Assembly: GCA_022496185.1 (NCBI GenBank)
Contig: WTXG01000009.1
Span: 620,001-684,000 of the forward strand
Origin: Multifurca ochricompacta
Taxonomy: Eukaryota; Basidiomycota; Agaricomycetes; Russulales; Russulaceae
DNA length: 64,000 bases
Direction: 5' to 3'
Notes under the pieces: model-generated
The model's input: the letters and a program-made list of their open reading frames with translations, nothing else
Told to the model about the DNA's origin: nothing
Database searches by the model: none
Program-made: the position numbers and the translations under genes
Shown: one piece after another, positions 1-11,070 of the stretch
Numbering within the stretch: position 1 is the first letter of the stretch
Layout: each line of letters starts with the position of its first letter

Positions 1-601
1 CCAGTGCTGTGATGACGTCGCGCATTCCTTGTCTGCACAGTCGTGCTGCACGAAGGCTAGCTTCGGCACGAAACCTCCCGTGAGCAATGAAGTCGTCCTA
101 ATGGGGGGTCTTCAGGACTCGAGTGTCATTCATTGGTTTATCTATGAGACTGTACCTGAGAAAATGTAGCAGGGTCGATGAAGAAGCGCAACTTGGCAGT
201 CTGATTGATAAGCGCACGAAATGCGACCGCTTCAGGGATTGAGAGGGAAACATGTGCTAAGCAAGAAGGTGGGCAGACTTACCACGCACCCACACCAAGA
301 GATTGTTCACGACGTGGTTCGCCACCCCGCCGAACATGGAATCACGCAACTCTTCTGGCAAGGCAGAATAGCCGCGTGCGAAATCAGACATGCCGTCTTG
401 CTCTAGCAGCTCGAACTGGACTCCGGCGTTATTAGCACCTGAGCACACGTTCGCCCGCGCCAGATGGACAACAAAGGAACGACCGAGACGCTCGTACGGT
501 GTCGTGGTCTCGCGCATGGAAAGAACGTGGCGAGCGGGGGGAAGGACACAACTTGGGTCTGTCCGTGCGAGTTCGGCAAGGCGACGCAAATACTCGATCT
601 T
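1..601 (-). CDS. Unknown protein, partial at left edge
   Basis: Minus-strand gene cut by the left edge. Three exon pieces can be read: 283-601, 156-229 and 84 down to 1. They are separated by introns with GTAAGT and GTACAG donors (read on the minus strand), and the acceptors keep the frame. The 601 end looks like a splice acceptor (CACAAG before the codons for IEYLRR), so the true start lies further right, probably in 610-950, and was not located. The middle exon reads ...NLLVWVRAVAFRALINQ..., with an acidic/aromatic stretch before it. I do not recognise the family and see no signal peptide or catalytic motif. The frame surviving two introns supports a real gene. Confidence 0.5.
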
Positions 602-2081
602 GTGAGTATAGTTACGTGGACGTCTTTGTCAATAAAATTTTAAGTGTGTTACTAGGTCTGCAAAGTGAAAACAAATAATTACCCTGACTTGCGTTCTACG
701 AAGGTACCGTCCCAGAGAACACTGAGGGTTTTTAAGGTGCAAGAACGGAAGCATTATTGACGTGCAGTAGCGTCCCTATCGCATCCCAGCTTCTTGTTGA
801 CTCTGGGGCAAGTAAAATATCGCTTAGATATTGTCCGAGTGCGAGAGTGACGATCTCGTTTAAAATCTCTGTAGGGAATCGGCATAAGAGAGACATTAAA
901 GTAGAGGTTTACCGGCATAACTTGGAAGCCCTTTGTGATTTGATGAACTGAACACAATGGACTCAGACTCTCAGACTCAGGACAAAGATTTGGTTTGTCA
1001 TTGTCTCGTCTCTATGGATGATGGATGAACAACCACGTCGAGCCCGGATGTTGTACCAGCGACTCGTAGCATCGCCGAGGACGCACACACACACACGCTT
1101 GGTCGGGGTGTGGGTCTTCAACAACTAATTGTTAACTGCAGTGCGATGATCGGCTTCGCCTGGCTGGAGTAGAGTCGATAAATAAAAGTACTCTTCCGTC
1201 CGTCTGTCGCATCCCCTTGTGGATTCAAGCCGTGGTGATTTCACATATTCTTCAATTCGTGAAAACGTTTCTTTTTTAAAAAAATAAAAAAATAAAAACA
1301 CCTCACAAAGCGAACTCAGATTCCTCTTTGTGCTCCTTATGTCTCCCTTCAGACACCGACAACGACGGAACGGAACTCGTCTTGACTCTGCATGTCCCGG
1401 GAACCCGACTCTGTTGGGTTACCGTCGTTCCTATTGGATCTTTCCCTATTACGGGACTGTCGCCTGGACCACCACGAGTGCATCTAATTTGACTTTCAAT
1501 TGTTCCTATCCCATGTGGGGTAAAACAAACGTACAACTTGAGAACGCAAATGACCATCTGAAGCGCGTAATCGCCACAACAATAATATCGTGCCTTTCTT
1601 TAATGTCGGGCACGCCTCACCGGATTCATGCCTGCGTTAACGCAGCTACTAATTAGTGGGGCGGGGTGAAACTGCGGGCCTTCAATAGGTGATTGCCTAA
1701 ACTGCTTTGTGATCGAACAATTCGCCCGAAAAGAAAAGCCCTAGCCCCCAACCCTACTTGACCCGGGTGATGATTCATTCAGATCCTCGGGTTGCTGACT
1801 TGAGACGACAAGACTTCGCGTGTAGCGATAGGTAGGAAGTCACCCTGGGTTCGTTGACCCAAAGGCCATAAGCTTGCAATGTCCGACGGCCGACAGGAGT
1901 GTTAGCATAACCCCAATGGTGCTCTTACTCCCTCGCCTGTCAACTTCAACTCATAATTACTTATATAGGGATGCCAGACCATATTGATGTGTAAATGTTG
2001 GGAGACAAATTGATTGCACGATCAAGAAGGTTACACGAGATTTCGATAACGCATAGGGGAGGAGGGGGGGACCGTTACCGC
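602..2081. other. Intergenic stretch, 1.48 kb
   Basis: Nothing convincing can be assigned here. The first few hundred bases may hold the unresolved 5' exons of the truncated gene at 1-601. Open frames at 1303-1656 on both strands lack family resemblance and overlap each other. A/T-rich runs at about 1273-1300 and a short CACACACA tract near 1085 are the only notable composition features. The end abuts the stop codon of the minus-strand gene at 2082. Confidence 0.5.
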
Positions 2082-3348
2082 TCAGAACATCTGAAAAATG
2101 TCCTCCCGGGGGCCGCCTTCTAATTGTTGATAGAAAGCGGAACTGAAACTCAAGCCAGCCCTACTCGGGGCACCCGAGGAATATAGCACGTCTGGAGGCT
2201 CAATCCAGCCATGAGAGTCAGAGCGGTCATTGGAATCGTCGCTGGCATAGCCAGGATCCGAAAACATCGCAAAATCGCTTGAGGAGATATTCGATGTCAG
2301 GTCAGAAAAAGAGCGCGAACCCGCGGCATCAGAAGCGCCGAGGTCAGTCGATGGCGTAGCCGATGCGAATCTAGACGACGCGGAGAAGTCAAGGGTCGGA
2401 AGTTCGAATGAGTGCGCTGGGTCGATCGGAGGGCTCAAGTTGAGCTCTGCCAGTCCAAGGCAGTCCGGCGCAGAGCTGATGTCTGACATTGCCGGCTCCA
2501 GCTCCTCATCTCCAGCTCTTTCGCGCGCTCTTCCTCAAGGACGCACCAGCCCGTTGCCGTCTCCCCAAGGATGCCACGGACCGCGTGTGCGGACCACCCC
2601 GAAAAGTATACACGCAAAACACTGGCGCCGCGAGCGCCGCCGAGACTCTCGCACATCGCGCCTTTATTCCATACTTGGGCGGCGTCCAGCTGGTCGAAAA
2701 GAGCCTTCACGCGGAACGCATGGCGCTCTGTATCGATGTGAAGTGCTGAGAGTTCTAAGAACGGGATAAGCGGGTGACGGTCATATGCGAACGCGTGGGT
2801 GAGTGGCACGCGAGTCGTTGGAGTCGGTGCGAGTGGGATGAGGAGTGTCGTCGAAACATCCGGGACCTGACGGGAGGCAAAATACTTGTCAAACTCGGCC
2901 TGGGTCGCCGTCTCAGTGGCACATGTGGTGGCGGCGGGATGGAAGTCCACCTTGGTGCGCGTACGGAGCGCTCCTTGGGCTGTTTGCGAACCCTTCTGAG
3001 CCTGAAAGCGAGAGCGGGGTCATCCTTCGTCCTCATATCCAATCGGCTTCTAAAAATGCTCGACTCGTCACAGGAATGTTGTGGATCTTGTCGGCGATGT
3101 TCTGGAATATCGGGCGCCCGGTTGTAAAGTTACGCGCGGTACCCAGGCCTATTTGCGTGATGTTACGCGGTACAGCAGGGGACGAGGGAGACGCGGGGAT
3201 CCCAAGCGCATGGAAATAGCATGACGAACAGGTAACGACAACTTGTTCTCGATAGCAGAGAACCTGAACGCAACGGAATGCGTGGAGCGGGAGGTGGAAG
3301 CAGGAGCTCGCAGCGTGCCTGGGGTTGTAAGATGACCGACGAAAGCAT
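2082..3348 (-). CDS. Basidiomycete-specific protein of unknown function, frame-broken
   Basis: Reads from an ATG at 3348 to a stop at 2082. The N-terminus is rich in Arg/Ser/Ala and lacks acidic residues, like a mitochondrial presequence. It is followed by ...ARNFTTGRPIFQ..., EADW, then TTLLIPLAPTPTTRVPLTH, a conserved core with LRVYFSGWSAHAVR and GETATGWCVLEEE, and a Ser/Asp-rich C-terminus ending PREDIFQMF. From memory this layout matches an uncharacterised agaricomycete family. The frame is not continuous. Apparent one-base gaps lie near 3321-3324 (GGGG on +), 3178-3181 (GGGG), 3039-3040 (CC), about 2954-2964, and about 2500-2560. Each is bridged by one extra base. One or two could instead be short introns, for example an acceptor TTTCAG near 3002. 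No catalytic function is proposed. Confidence 0.6.
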
Positions 3349-3740
3349 TGAAAAGTTTCTTTGTTCTATGAAAAGCGCGAGAGGTTAAAGAAGAGGTTGC
3401 TGAGGAGGACGAGGAGAGAAGGACTGAGTGTGAAGATGACGGGCTGAGGATATATTAGGGGGATGATGTGCGACTCGGAACGCTTGTCGCGTCGCGGACG
3501 ACAAAAGGCCCGACGATGCTAGCGGCATCGTGAGCTGGTAGTGCTCGATGAAGATAAGGATAGGAATGTAGTATTTTCAGTATTTATCTTTTGTAAAAGT
3601 GATGGAATAAGTTGTACATGCCGTGTGTACACGCGTGTCGTCGGCCAGGCCAAAGCCGAGTCTATATGGCATAACATAACGTTTATTTCATTTCTTCGTT
3701 TCGTTCGTTACATGATATGTACCAACACTAACACTTATTC
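3349..3740. other. Intergenic spacer, shared upstream/downstream region
   Basis: About 390 bases between the start of the minus-strand gene at 3348 and the end of the MIF-like gene at 3741. It should contain the promoter of the former and the terminator of the latter. A TATATTAG stretch lies near 3450. No other gene-like structure is visible. Confidence 0.45.
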
Positions 3741-4391
3741 TCATTTACTGCCAAATATCTGGGCAAAGGTAGTTCCGTTATGACTGGAAAACAAAGTCGG
3801 GGTGAGCATCGCATCGCATCGCATCGTACAAAGATTTTGATAAAACAATTACCCTAAGTAAGCCCTCCCAGGGTCATAGAAAGTGCTAAAATATATGACG
3901 TTGGTGTTGGTTACGGGCGCGGAAGACAGCTATCCTCACACGTATCCTCGGTCACCTGGTGTTTTGAGTTCCTCTTTAAAGAACGCGAAGAGATCCTTGC
4001 TGTATGCTTCGTTCAGCTCCGGCGTGATATTATCCAGACTCGTCTGGCCGCATATGATGCTTCAATTCGTTCAGAACACACACTTTAATGGACGTACAAT
4101 TGTGAGCAGGAAGGCGGGATCAAATGTTCCATGGAATGAAAGAAATTCGTTGTATTTGTACGAGACTGAGATATACGATTCTGGTTTCCCCAGAAGGTTC
4201 GCACTGAACTGTGATGTGCTGAGAGAGAATAGAACAAATTCAGTCGAGACGAAAAAGGAGTACCTTGGAGAAGCTCTGAACAAAGTCTTTCGGATTGGAG
4301 ACCTGAAGAGAAAAAGGTTGGGTAGTGAGCCAACACGAACAATATCCTATCCTCTTGCCTTGACGTTTGTCTCAAGAACGAGAGCTGGCAT
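3741..4391 (-). CDS. Macrophage migration inhibitory factor-like tautomerase
   Basis: Small tautomerase-superfamily protein assembled from six exons. The start is ATG 4391 (MPALVLETNV). It leaves Pro2, the catalytic base of the family, right after the initiator Met. The strongest match is GKPESYISVSYKYNEFLSF followed by GTFDPAFLLTI, then ITPELNEAYSKDLFAFFKEE, GDRGYV, TFYDPGRAYLG and HNGTTFAQIFG. This is the order and spacing of MIF/D-dopachrome tautomerase. The first intron uses a GC donor (GCAAGA at 4358) with a normal AG acceptor. The last intron contains a GCATC pentamer repeat near 3810. All junctions keep frame, so the gene appears intact. It lies 176 bases downstream of POP7 on the same strand. 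The family's enzymatic activity is on phenylpyruvate-like substrates; the role in fungi is unclear. Confidence 0.85.
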
Positions 4392-4566
4392 TGTTGGATT
4401 GTTGGATAGGATAGGGTCAACTGAGAGCTGATGATGGATAACGCCCAGTTGGCCTGAAATACGCTCTCAGGCTCAGGCTTGCCCTCAAGTTATCTCCTAT
4501 CTCCTTTCCCCCTTTCCACTCACACACAAGACAAGCAGCACTCACAATATCAATATTGTTAACGTT

Positions 4567-5325
4567 TCAAGACTCGTCTGTGTCGGCTTCCCCCCCATCC
4601 TCTTCCTGTGTCCCACCTCCATCTTCAGTCCTTAAGGACGAAACAAAGGTAGTACGTTTTCGCCGCTTACCCCGCGGACCCCACTTGCTACCACCTGCTA
4701 TGGACTCGTCTACACCATCTCCGATGATGATAACTATGCTCAGACTCGACTTTGACCTCGTACGATAAGAAATGTCCTCATCCTCATCGTCTGGGAGGAG
4801 CTCGTCTTGCACGTCCACCGTTCCAGTAAGAACCTCTGTTCGAATCTCTTCCGCAGGAAACGGGAGAATATCAGGCAGCGATGCCGCTAATGTACAAAGA
4901 TGTGGGATAGCCGCGCCTAGGGCACTCAAGTGAAGGGATTTGTAACTGGAAAAGTGTGAGCTCGTCTAGTCTGGCGATGGGTAATCACAATTGTGCGTAA
5001 CGCACCCGTCTTTCAAAATGATGTCCTTGCAACGCCTGAGATATGCACCTAGTTTTGTTTTACGCGTGATCGTGATGTAATTTTTGCCTTCACGGTGCGC
5101 AGAGCGGGGACCAGACGCGGAAGCGCCAGCGGGAATTGTGGGGAAGGGTCGTGGGGGATCAAGCTTCTTCAAACGATGATTTGGTGTCTTATAAGTACGA
5201 ATGGGCCCAGAAGCCTTCTCTTTACCCTTTTGTAGTGTATTCGTATCAAACGATAAAGAAGACTGAACCTGATGATCTGTGGTGGTTGTTGTCGTAGTTG
5301 TAGTCGTAGTCATTGACATGGACAT
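4567..5325 (-). CDS. POP7: RNase P/MRP protein subunit POP7 (Rpp20, Alba fold)
   Basis: Two exons. Exon 1 runs from ATG 5325 (MSMSM then a threonine run) and contains KNYITITRKTKLGAYLRRC and DIILKDG. The intron (donor GTGCGT after codons for KDG, acceptor CAG before TTACAAA near 4951) leads to YKSLHLSALGAAIPHL, LPDILPFP, TEVLTGTVDVQDE and DEDEDISYRTRSKSSLSIVI, ending in a basic and acidic tail. This is the Alba-type core of Rpp20/Pop7, which pairs with Rpp25/Pop6 on the P3 domain of RNase P and MRP RNA in the nucleus. A longer in-frame extension to 5421 exists but looks like 5' leader. The Thr run is encoded by a trinucleotide-like tract and may vary in length. The gene is divergent from eRF1, with 223 bases between start codons. 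Confidence 0.85.
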
Positions 5326-5548
5326 AGCGAACACAATGAAAACGACGATGAAACAACAACACGGGATGGTAGTATAAACGGACCGGACCGGACCGTAAAC
5401 TGGCCCATAAAAGTGATCCAAGGGATTGACTCCATCCGATCTTTCTTTCTTTCTCTCTCAACAAACAATTAACCACTCTCAAAGTATAAAGGGGACGTGT
5501 TTTCATTCTCTTTAACATAAAAAAAAAGAAAAAAGAAAAGAAAAGAAA
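5326..5548. promoter_or_regulatory. Bidirectional promoter between POP7 and eRF1
   Basis: 223 bases separate the two divergent start codons. A TATA-like GTATAAAGG lies near 5484, about 60 bases before the eRF1 ATG. A pyrimidine tract (TTTCTTTCTTTCTCTCTC) lies at about 5441-5458. The stretch immediately before the eRF1 ATG (5519-5548) is almost purely A with a few G, an A-rich leader typical of highly translated fungal mRNAs. ACCGG repeats at about 5380-5395 are near the POP7 side. Confidence 0.55.
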
Positions 5549-7166
5549 ATGAGTCAAGACCAGGCGGAACAGAACATTCAGATGTGGAAAGTCAAGAAAC
5601 TCATCAAGAGCCTTGATTCTGCTCGTGGGTGCGTACCCTTTCCCACCCCCCTCCTTCCCTGCCCCCCGTCTTGCGATTATCCTATCCTATAAATCAAATC
5701 AATCTCCCAGTGCCGGTACCTCCATGATCAGTCTCATCATACCCCCCAAGGTGACTCTAGCTTAACTTGATAAATCATCCATGTCCAGTCTCATAAACCC
5801 TTCGTCGACAGGATCAAATTTCTCGGGCCTCGGCCATGTTGACTCAAGAATACGGAACCGCCTCCAACATCAAATCTCGTGTCAATCGTCTCTCTGTGCT
5901 CGCCGCCATCACTAGCACACAGCAACGGTTGAAACTCTATAACCGCGTACCTCCCAATGGCCTCGTCTTGTTTGTAGGTACGATCTTAACCGATGAGGGG
6001 AAGGAAAAGAAGGTTTCCTTCGATTTCGAGCCCCATAAACCCATCAACACGTAGGTCCCTCTGCATCCACCGCCCAACCTGGCGTCTAAAGCGGCTACCT
6101 CAGCTCTCTCTATCTCTGTGACAACAAATTCCACACCGAGGCTCTGTCCGAGCTGCTCGAGTCGGACTCCCGCTTCGGTTTCATCGTCATGGATGGTAAC
6201 GGCACTCTTTTTGGCACGCTCGCCGGAAACACACGCGAAGTCATCCATAAATTCACCGTCGATCTTCCGAAGAAGCACGGACGTGGTGGTCAATCCGCAT
6301 TGCGTTTCTCACGTCTGCGTGACGAGAAGCGTCACAACTACGTACGAAAAGTTGCTGAGCTGGCAGTTCAGCACTTTATCACGAATGACAAGGTCAACGT
6401 CACCGGCTTGGTCCTCGCAGGTAGCGCGGATTTCAAGACGGAACTCAGTCAGAGTGACATGTTCGATCCTCGCCTCGTCGCGAAGGTGATCAAAGTCGTT
6501 GATGTCAGTTATGGCGGTGAAAACGGTTTCAATCAGGTGCGTGTCGCTATTTTCCCCACTTTCTTCGCGTCGGTAACGATATCATATCTTTCAGGCTATC
6601 GAATTGGCCGCAGAATCTTTGGCGAATGTCAAGTTCGTCCAGGAGAAGAAGCTGATCCAAAAGTATTTCGATGAGATCAGTCAGGATTCAGGCAAATACT
6701 GCTTCGGTATTGCCGACACCCTTAAGGCCCTCGAGCTCGGTGCTGTTGAAACTCTGATCGTTTGGGAAAATTTGGATATCACTCGCTTCGTTCTCCGTAA
6801 TGCGGCTGGGGGTACGGCTGTTCATCACTTTTAGTATGTGATTTGTTAAAGCGCGTTCCAGAGGAAATAGTCGTCCATGTCAACAGGGAGCAGGAAAAGG
6901 ACCGCGAGAAGTTTATTGACAAGTCAACCGGTCTCGAGATGGAACAGACCCAGGAGCCACAACCTTTACTTGAATGGTTCGCGGAGAAGTATAAGGAGTT
7001 TGGGGCGAACCTTGAGTTCGTGACTAACCGCTCACAGGAGGGCGCACAGTTCGTCAAAGGGTTTGGTGGCATTGGTGGTCTGCTCAGATACAAGGTCGAC
7101 TTTACCAACTTGGGCTTAGCGGATGATGATGAAGACGAGTTCTTCTCTGATGACGATGACATCTGA
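5549..7166 (+). CDS. SUP45: Eukaryotic peptide chain release factor 1 (eRF1)
   Basis: Recognises all three stop codons in the ribosomal A site and triggers peptide release with eRF3. Six exons, with introns at 5629-5710, 5751-5811, 6051-6103, 6537-6594 and 6812-6861, give a protein of about 437 residues, the usual family length. The hallmark motifs are present: GTS loop ([14 protein letters not shown]), NIKS ([12 protein letters not shown]), YxCxxxF (YLCDNKF), and the catalytic GGQ ([13 protein letters not shown]). The C-terminal eRF3-binding domain ends with the acidic tail [14 protein letters not shown]. No frame break is seen. Codon use is regular and the leader is A-rich, which fits strong expression. 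It is followed by an empty ~550-base stretch. Confidence 0.95.
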
Positions 7167-7713
7167 CGGTTTTGTGGGCTCCTTCGTGGAGCCTCGCCCG
7201 GGGATGACGGTAGGGGTACGCCGGGCGAGGCGGAGGTGGGAGGGGAGGTACAGGCCGAGTTGTGCAGTTTGACAAGAGCGCCGGGGATACGTTGGATGGA
7301 TAGAAGAGTGCAGCAGAGCCGTTCAGGCAGGAGACCCTTCGTGGGAAATAAGGGTTCAAAAATGCCCGGTATCATCCTACATTGCGATGGTAGTATTCAT
7401 ATAAAAAAGTTCATGAGCATAGGTGGGTAATCTCATTTCTCTCATATTTGCTGACGGGCTCAAAGTACCCCCTTCTCATGTAGGACTCAGCCGCGTCATG
7501 ATAACAAATTGAGGCGATGAACATATGGAATGTCCCTTCTGAAATGACGCCGGTTGAGAGTAGTTACATGTCTTTTGGGGGGGGGGGGGAAGTTAGTATG
7601 AAGATTGTTTGTTGTATGCCAGTTATTGTTTTCGTCAACTTTGCTCGTTCACAAAAGCTCTCCACAATGAACCGTGAAGGTAAATTTCCCAAGTCTGCCA
7701 CACACCCGCTATG
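7167..7713. other. Intergenic stretch between convergent genes
   Basis: About 550 bases between the eRF1 stop and the beta-lactamase-like stop on the other strand. It contains an uninterrupted run of 13 G at about 7577-7589. Open frames here are low-complexity and carry no recognisable motif. I see no gene. Confidence 0.5.
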
Positions 7714-9785
7714 CTAGGCAATTACTTGCTTGGTAAACCACACGTCGGAATTCTCCTCGATAGATTCATATCGCTTCGTGTCATCTATCCCTATCTCACT
7801 GAATCCAACCCCTTTAACTTTACCGTTCTCCACAACGAAATTAGCAATAACTTGAAGGTGGTAAAGCGCAAATGGCGTCGTATCTCTTCCGTATCCTTTC
7901 GGATAGAGCGTACCGATATCGACATTATACCGCCCAGAGATGTTGGTGGGAAGAAAACGGACGTGCCCGGTGAAGATAGAAGGCCACAAAGCAAACACCC
8001 ATCTGGATCATTCGCAGATGGCTTGTCAGCGAGGCGGAAATCATCTAGCACGGGTCGACAGGCGTCCGACTGGCTTGATATGTTACATAAAGTCAACGTC
8101 CCGTAGCCCGCATCGTAGTATGTGCCAGTCAAATCGACGATGGGAGACAGCGGGCGTGTTGTCATCATTCGATCATCCTCGCGACCATGTCGTTCCCCAG
8201 AAACTAAGCTTTTATCGCTCTGAACGTGAGGCCGACGATACGGGCCCGCCAACGGGGTGGTCGGGACGATAGGTGAAGGCGGGTCATTCAGGTTGATCAA
8301 TTTCCTCGCGATGGCAAGAGTGATATTGGCCAATGTCTGTTGCTTTCTATCGGCGTTTACGAGTGCGATGACACCGATACCATCCGAGATAAGTGCGGTT
8401 GTCATCGTTGAAACTCCAGGCGCGCCCCCGTTGTGTGTTATTAACTGAATAAAAACGCATATTGGCTCACAGGGAGAGTGGGGAAAGTGAGCGAGATGGA
8501 CAAGCTTACATCGTGTCCGACATAAGAGTACCTCCCCCATCCTAGTCCGTACCCCATGATTGAACCTTCTGGCGGTCTTGCGGATTTCCATTCACGATAC
8601 TGTGTGCAGAGGTGATCGCCTCAAGCGTCCCTGTTGAGATGATGGTTGTGTTTGTGTTGAGATCGACACCATTGTTCAGAAACAGTTTTACCCAGGGGGT
8701 CTACCCAGAAACGTCGGTCTTTTCGCCAACAGTTCGAGCTCTGACGAAACGTACCAACTCTTCGACACTGGATATAGACCACCAGGGCCAGCCATGAGAT
8801 CGGGGTTCAGTTCCTCAATCCATAGAGGTATGCGTCGTCCAAAAAAAGTCCATGTCTCACTCGCCCGGCCCGTTCGGACGGCCTCGTCCACGTTAAATGT
8901 GGATTCTGTCATGTTCAAGGGCTTAAAAATGCGATTTTTGACAAAGTCCGCGTAGGGTACGCCCGATAATGCTGTGATGACTTGTGCACCAACTATATAC
9001 ATCTGCCCTCCTACTTTAGGCGTGCACGGTAAGGCGGAGAGGAACGTGAAGGCTCGCCTGGTTATATATATAAACTTTTCGCGGAGTTCGCGTGAAGGAC
9101 GCAAATTCCTAAGTTTTCTAATGACGTCCAATACGCTGTCATCGCCCTTGTAGGACAGATCGTGGCTGAGCGGTCTGTGGCCTTCTGACGCTGAAAGAGC
9201 GCTCTATAGAAAAGCTTGAACCTACCTTGACATACCGGATACATGCGACAAGATATCGATCAAGTTTGCCTTCTGGCTTGCCCAAGGATCAGGCAGCTTC
9301 CAGTCACCGGGTAGGATGTCTGCCAGTTTTGTCTGCCAGCTGAGTGTGGATAGCCAATCGGGAGCGCTGTGGTGTTGCGGCCCTGAGCATAGTCTTCGAT
9401 CAATATACCTAACGAGGCCGCAAGGAAAGCCTTTGAGCAAGAGGCGATGTTAAACAAGGTCTACAAGACGAACACTCGATGTCAGTTTCGAAAAACGGAT
9501 ACCCACACGACATACGTCTGTAGTCATCCTGGTACCGTCTTCAGATCTGTTTCCCCAAGCGCCGAGTTCGGGCGGCCCCTCCTTATGAACGACTGCCAGA
9601 GCCAAGCCAGGGATTTGGTGTGCATCCACAATTTCTTGGACGGTTTTCGTTAACTCGGGGGTTAAAATCGGTTGTAGTATGGCCCTGGGGATATCAAAGG
9701 GGTGTTGACTACTAGCCGCTAGGGCAACTCGAGCGCCAGAGTCAAGGGCGACAGCAACGATAAGATGCTTGAGCTTGAGCTTCAT
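7714..9785 (-). CDS. Secreted beta-lactamase-type serine hydrolase, frame-broken
   Basis: Class C beta-lactamase/penicillin-binding-protein fold. ATG 9785 begins with a hydrophobic leader (MKLKLKHLIVAVA), suggesting secretion. The order is IPGLALAVVH, the catalytic SxxK motif in FNIASCSKAFLAAS, LSHVSGMS, QMYIVGAQV with FVKNRIFKPLNMTESTF (the expected Tyr-x-Asn lies at the preceding junction), GYGLGWGRYSYVGHD, and HNGGAPGVST (HxG, replacing KTG). The C-terminal lipocalin-like part (VDLTGTYYDAGYG, FALWPSIF) ends at 7714. The frame breaks at four points: 9360-9362 (GGG on +), 8571-8572 (GG), 7998-8000 (CCC), each mended by one base, and a (TA)n tract at 9062-9072 that appears two bases too long. 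It is either mis-sequenced or a pseudogene. The family acts on amide or ester bonds of unknown substrates. Confidence 0.75.
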
Positions 9786-10504
9786 CCTTCAGATGAGCGC
9801 GGACTAGGAAGGGAATTCTGACTAGAGTAGGGCATAACACGGGTGCGGCGTGTGGTATACGGTTTCACGGGTACGGGTCAGCGGTGTCACGTGGTTTGTG
9901 CGGGTGCGGTATTTCCACTCTATTTGTACTTGTTACGTTTTGAGACGGGCCGGTAGCGAACCGGATAGTTAAGTAGTTGTAGTTATTGTCATCTGTTTAT
10001 CTTATCTTTACATATCTAGCTAACGCTTAGTAATAGCTTATCTAAAATGACCACTAGCTTAACTAACTCCCACCCTCAGGGTTTTTCACCTTCGTCACTC
10101 CTTCCAGTTGACTCAATTAGAGTTCACATACTAGTAGCTACTCTGTCCCGTAGTAGCCGCGCGATTTGGGCTCAGACCCTGAAGCGCGTAATGAAATTCG
10201 ATTAAAAAGACCACAATAACTGAACTAATCCGCTACCTAAATAGGTAGCTATAAACACCACCGTACCCACGAATACGGTGCCTTAACGGGTGCGGTGTGT
10301 GTAAAATTACGCGCGGTGTAACCCGTAGACTCAAGATTTGATGTCTATCATATCCTCGGCTCACGTCGGACATAACAGAACAAGCGTGAAATGAAATGAA
10401 ATCATAACCGAGTAACGCGCGTGGACCTTCACTTGTAATATAAATAAACAATATATTGAGAACTGAAAATTAAAATGGCAGGCACGTCATTGAATGCGTT
10501 GCAT
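9786..10504. other. Gene-poor A/T-rich stretch with short GGGTACGG-like motifs
   Basis: No gene is visible. CGGGTACGGGT and CGGGTGCGG motifs occur around 9840-9912, and related motifs, partly inverted, at about 10258-10325. They resemble worn terminal regions of a small non-autonomous element, but I cannot define ends or target duplications. Upstream regulatory sequence of the hydrolase at 9785 should lie at the left end. Confidence 0.35.
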
Positions 10505-11070
10505 CGTAAGGATGGTTCGGGCGTTGAGCTTGAAACCTCCAGCTATTTTCACCTTTAACCCTTGAATTAGAGCACTTTTCAATTGAATTGATCTTATCAG
10601 CACATGCACATTCTGGACCGCCTGCCCGTCTGTCACCTCCCCGTCTTTATTGATCGCCAGGTTTTCACCTCTCCGTCTTCACCTCTCCGCCTTTATTGCC
10701 TGGTTTCATCTCACTTGTCTCCTTTCATCCTAACTCATCGTCTTTTGTATATGAGGGTACTGTAAGGATGGCTCAGGCGTTGAGCATGAAACCTCTAGTT
10801 ATCGCCTCTCCTTTCTTTCGTTACAAACCCAGCACTTACGATCTACTATCTACGATCTAGTGTTATATATCTTTATCAGTGTATCTTTTATCAGTACATT
10901 TGCATTCCGGGCCGCATGCCCGTCCATTCCTTTCACTACCTCTCCGTCTTAATTAATTGCCAGATTTCTACCTCTCCATCTACATCATCTCCACCTTTAT
11001 TACCTCCTTTCAATCCTGATTCACCCTCTTTCTGCTTCATAACTAGGTCTCTCTGCAAGTATATAAAGGT
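10505..11070. repeat. Imperfect tandem direct repeat, two copies
   Basis: Copy 1 spans about 10505-10760 and copy 2 about 10761-11070. Each begins with GTAAGGATGG then (T/C)CxGGCGTTGAGC and ATGAAACCTC-like sequence. Each continues through TTATCAGxACAT, GCATTC(C/T)GG-CCGC-TGCCCGTC and repeated CACCTCTCCGTCTT blocks, and ends in TATAT(G/A)A(G/A)GGTAC. The copies differ by substitutions and small indels. There is no coding potential. This could be a decayed transposon tail, an LTR fragment, or duplicated untranslated sequence. Confidence 0.6.

Noticed and set aside
3883..4431. 182-codon plus-strand frame
   Set aside because: It is the antisense of the well-supported MIF-like gene and has no motif of its own.
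5937..6293. Minus-strand frame opposite eRF1
   Set aside because: It lies entirely within eRF1 exons on the other strand and has no family resemblance.
7714..9785. Calling the serine hydrolase a definite pseudogene
   Set aside because: Most of its lesions are of the same one-base type seen in essential genes here, so sequence error is at least as likely.
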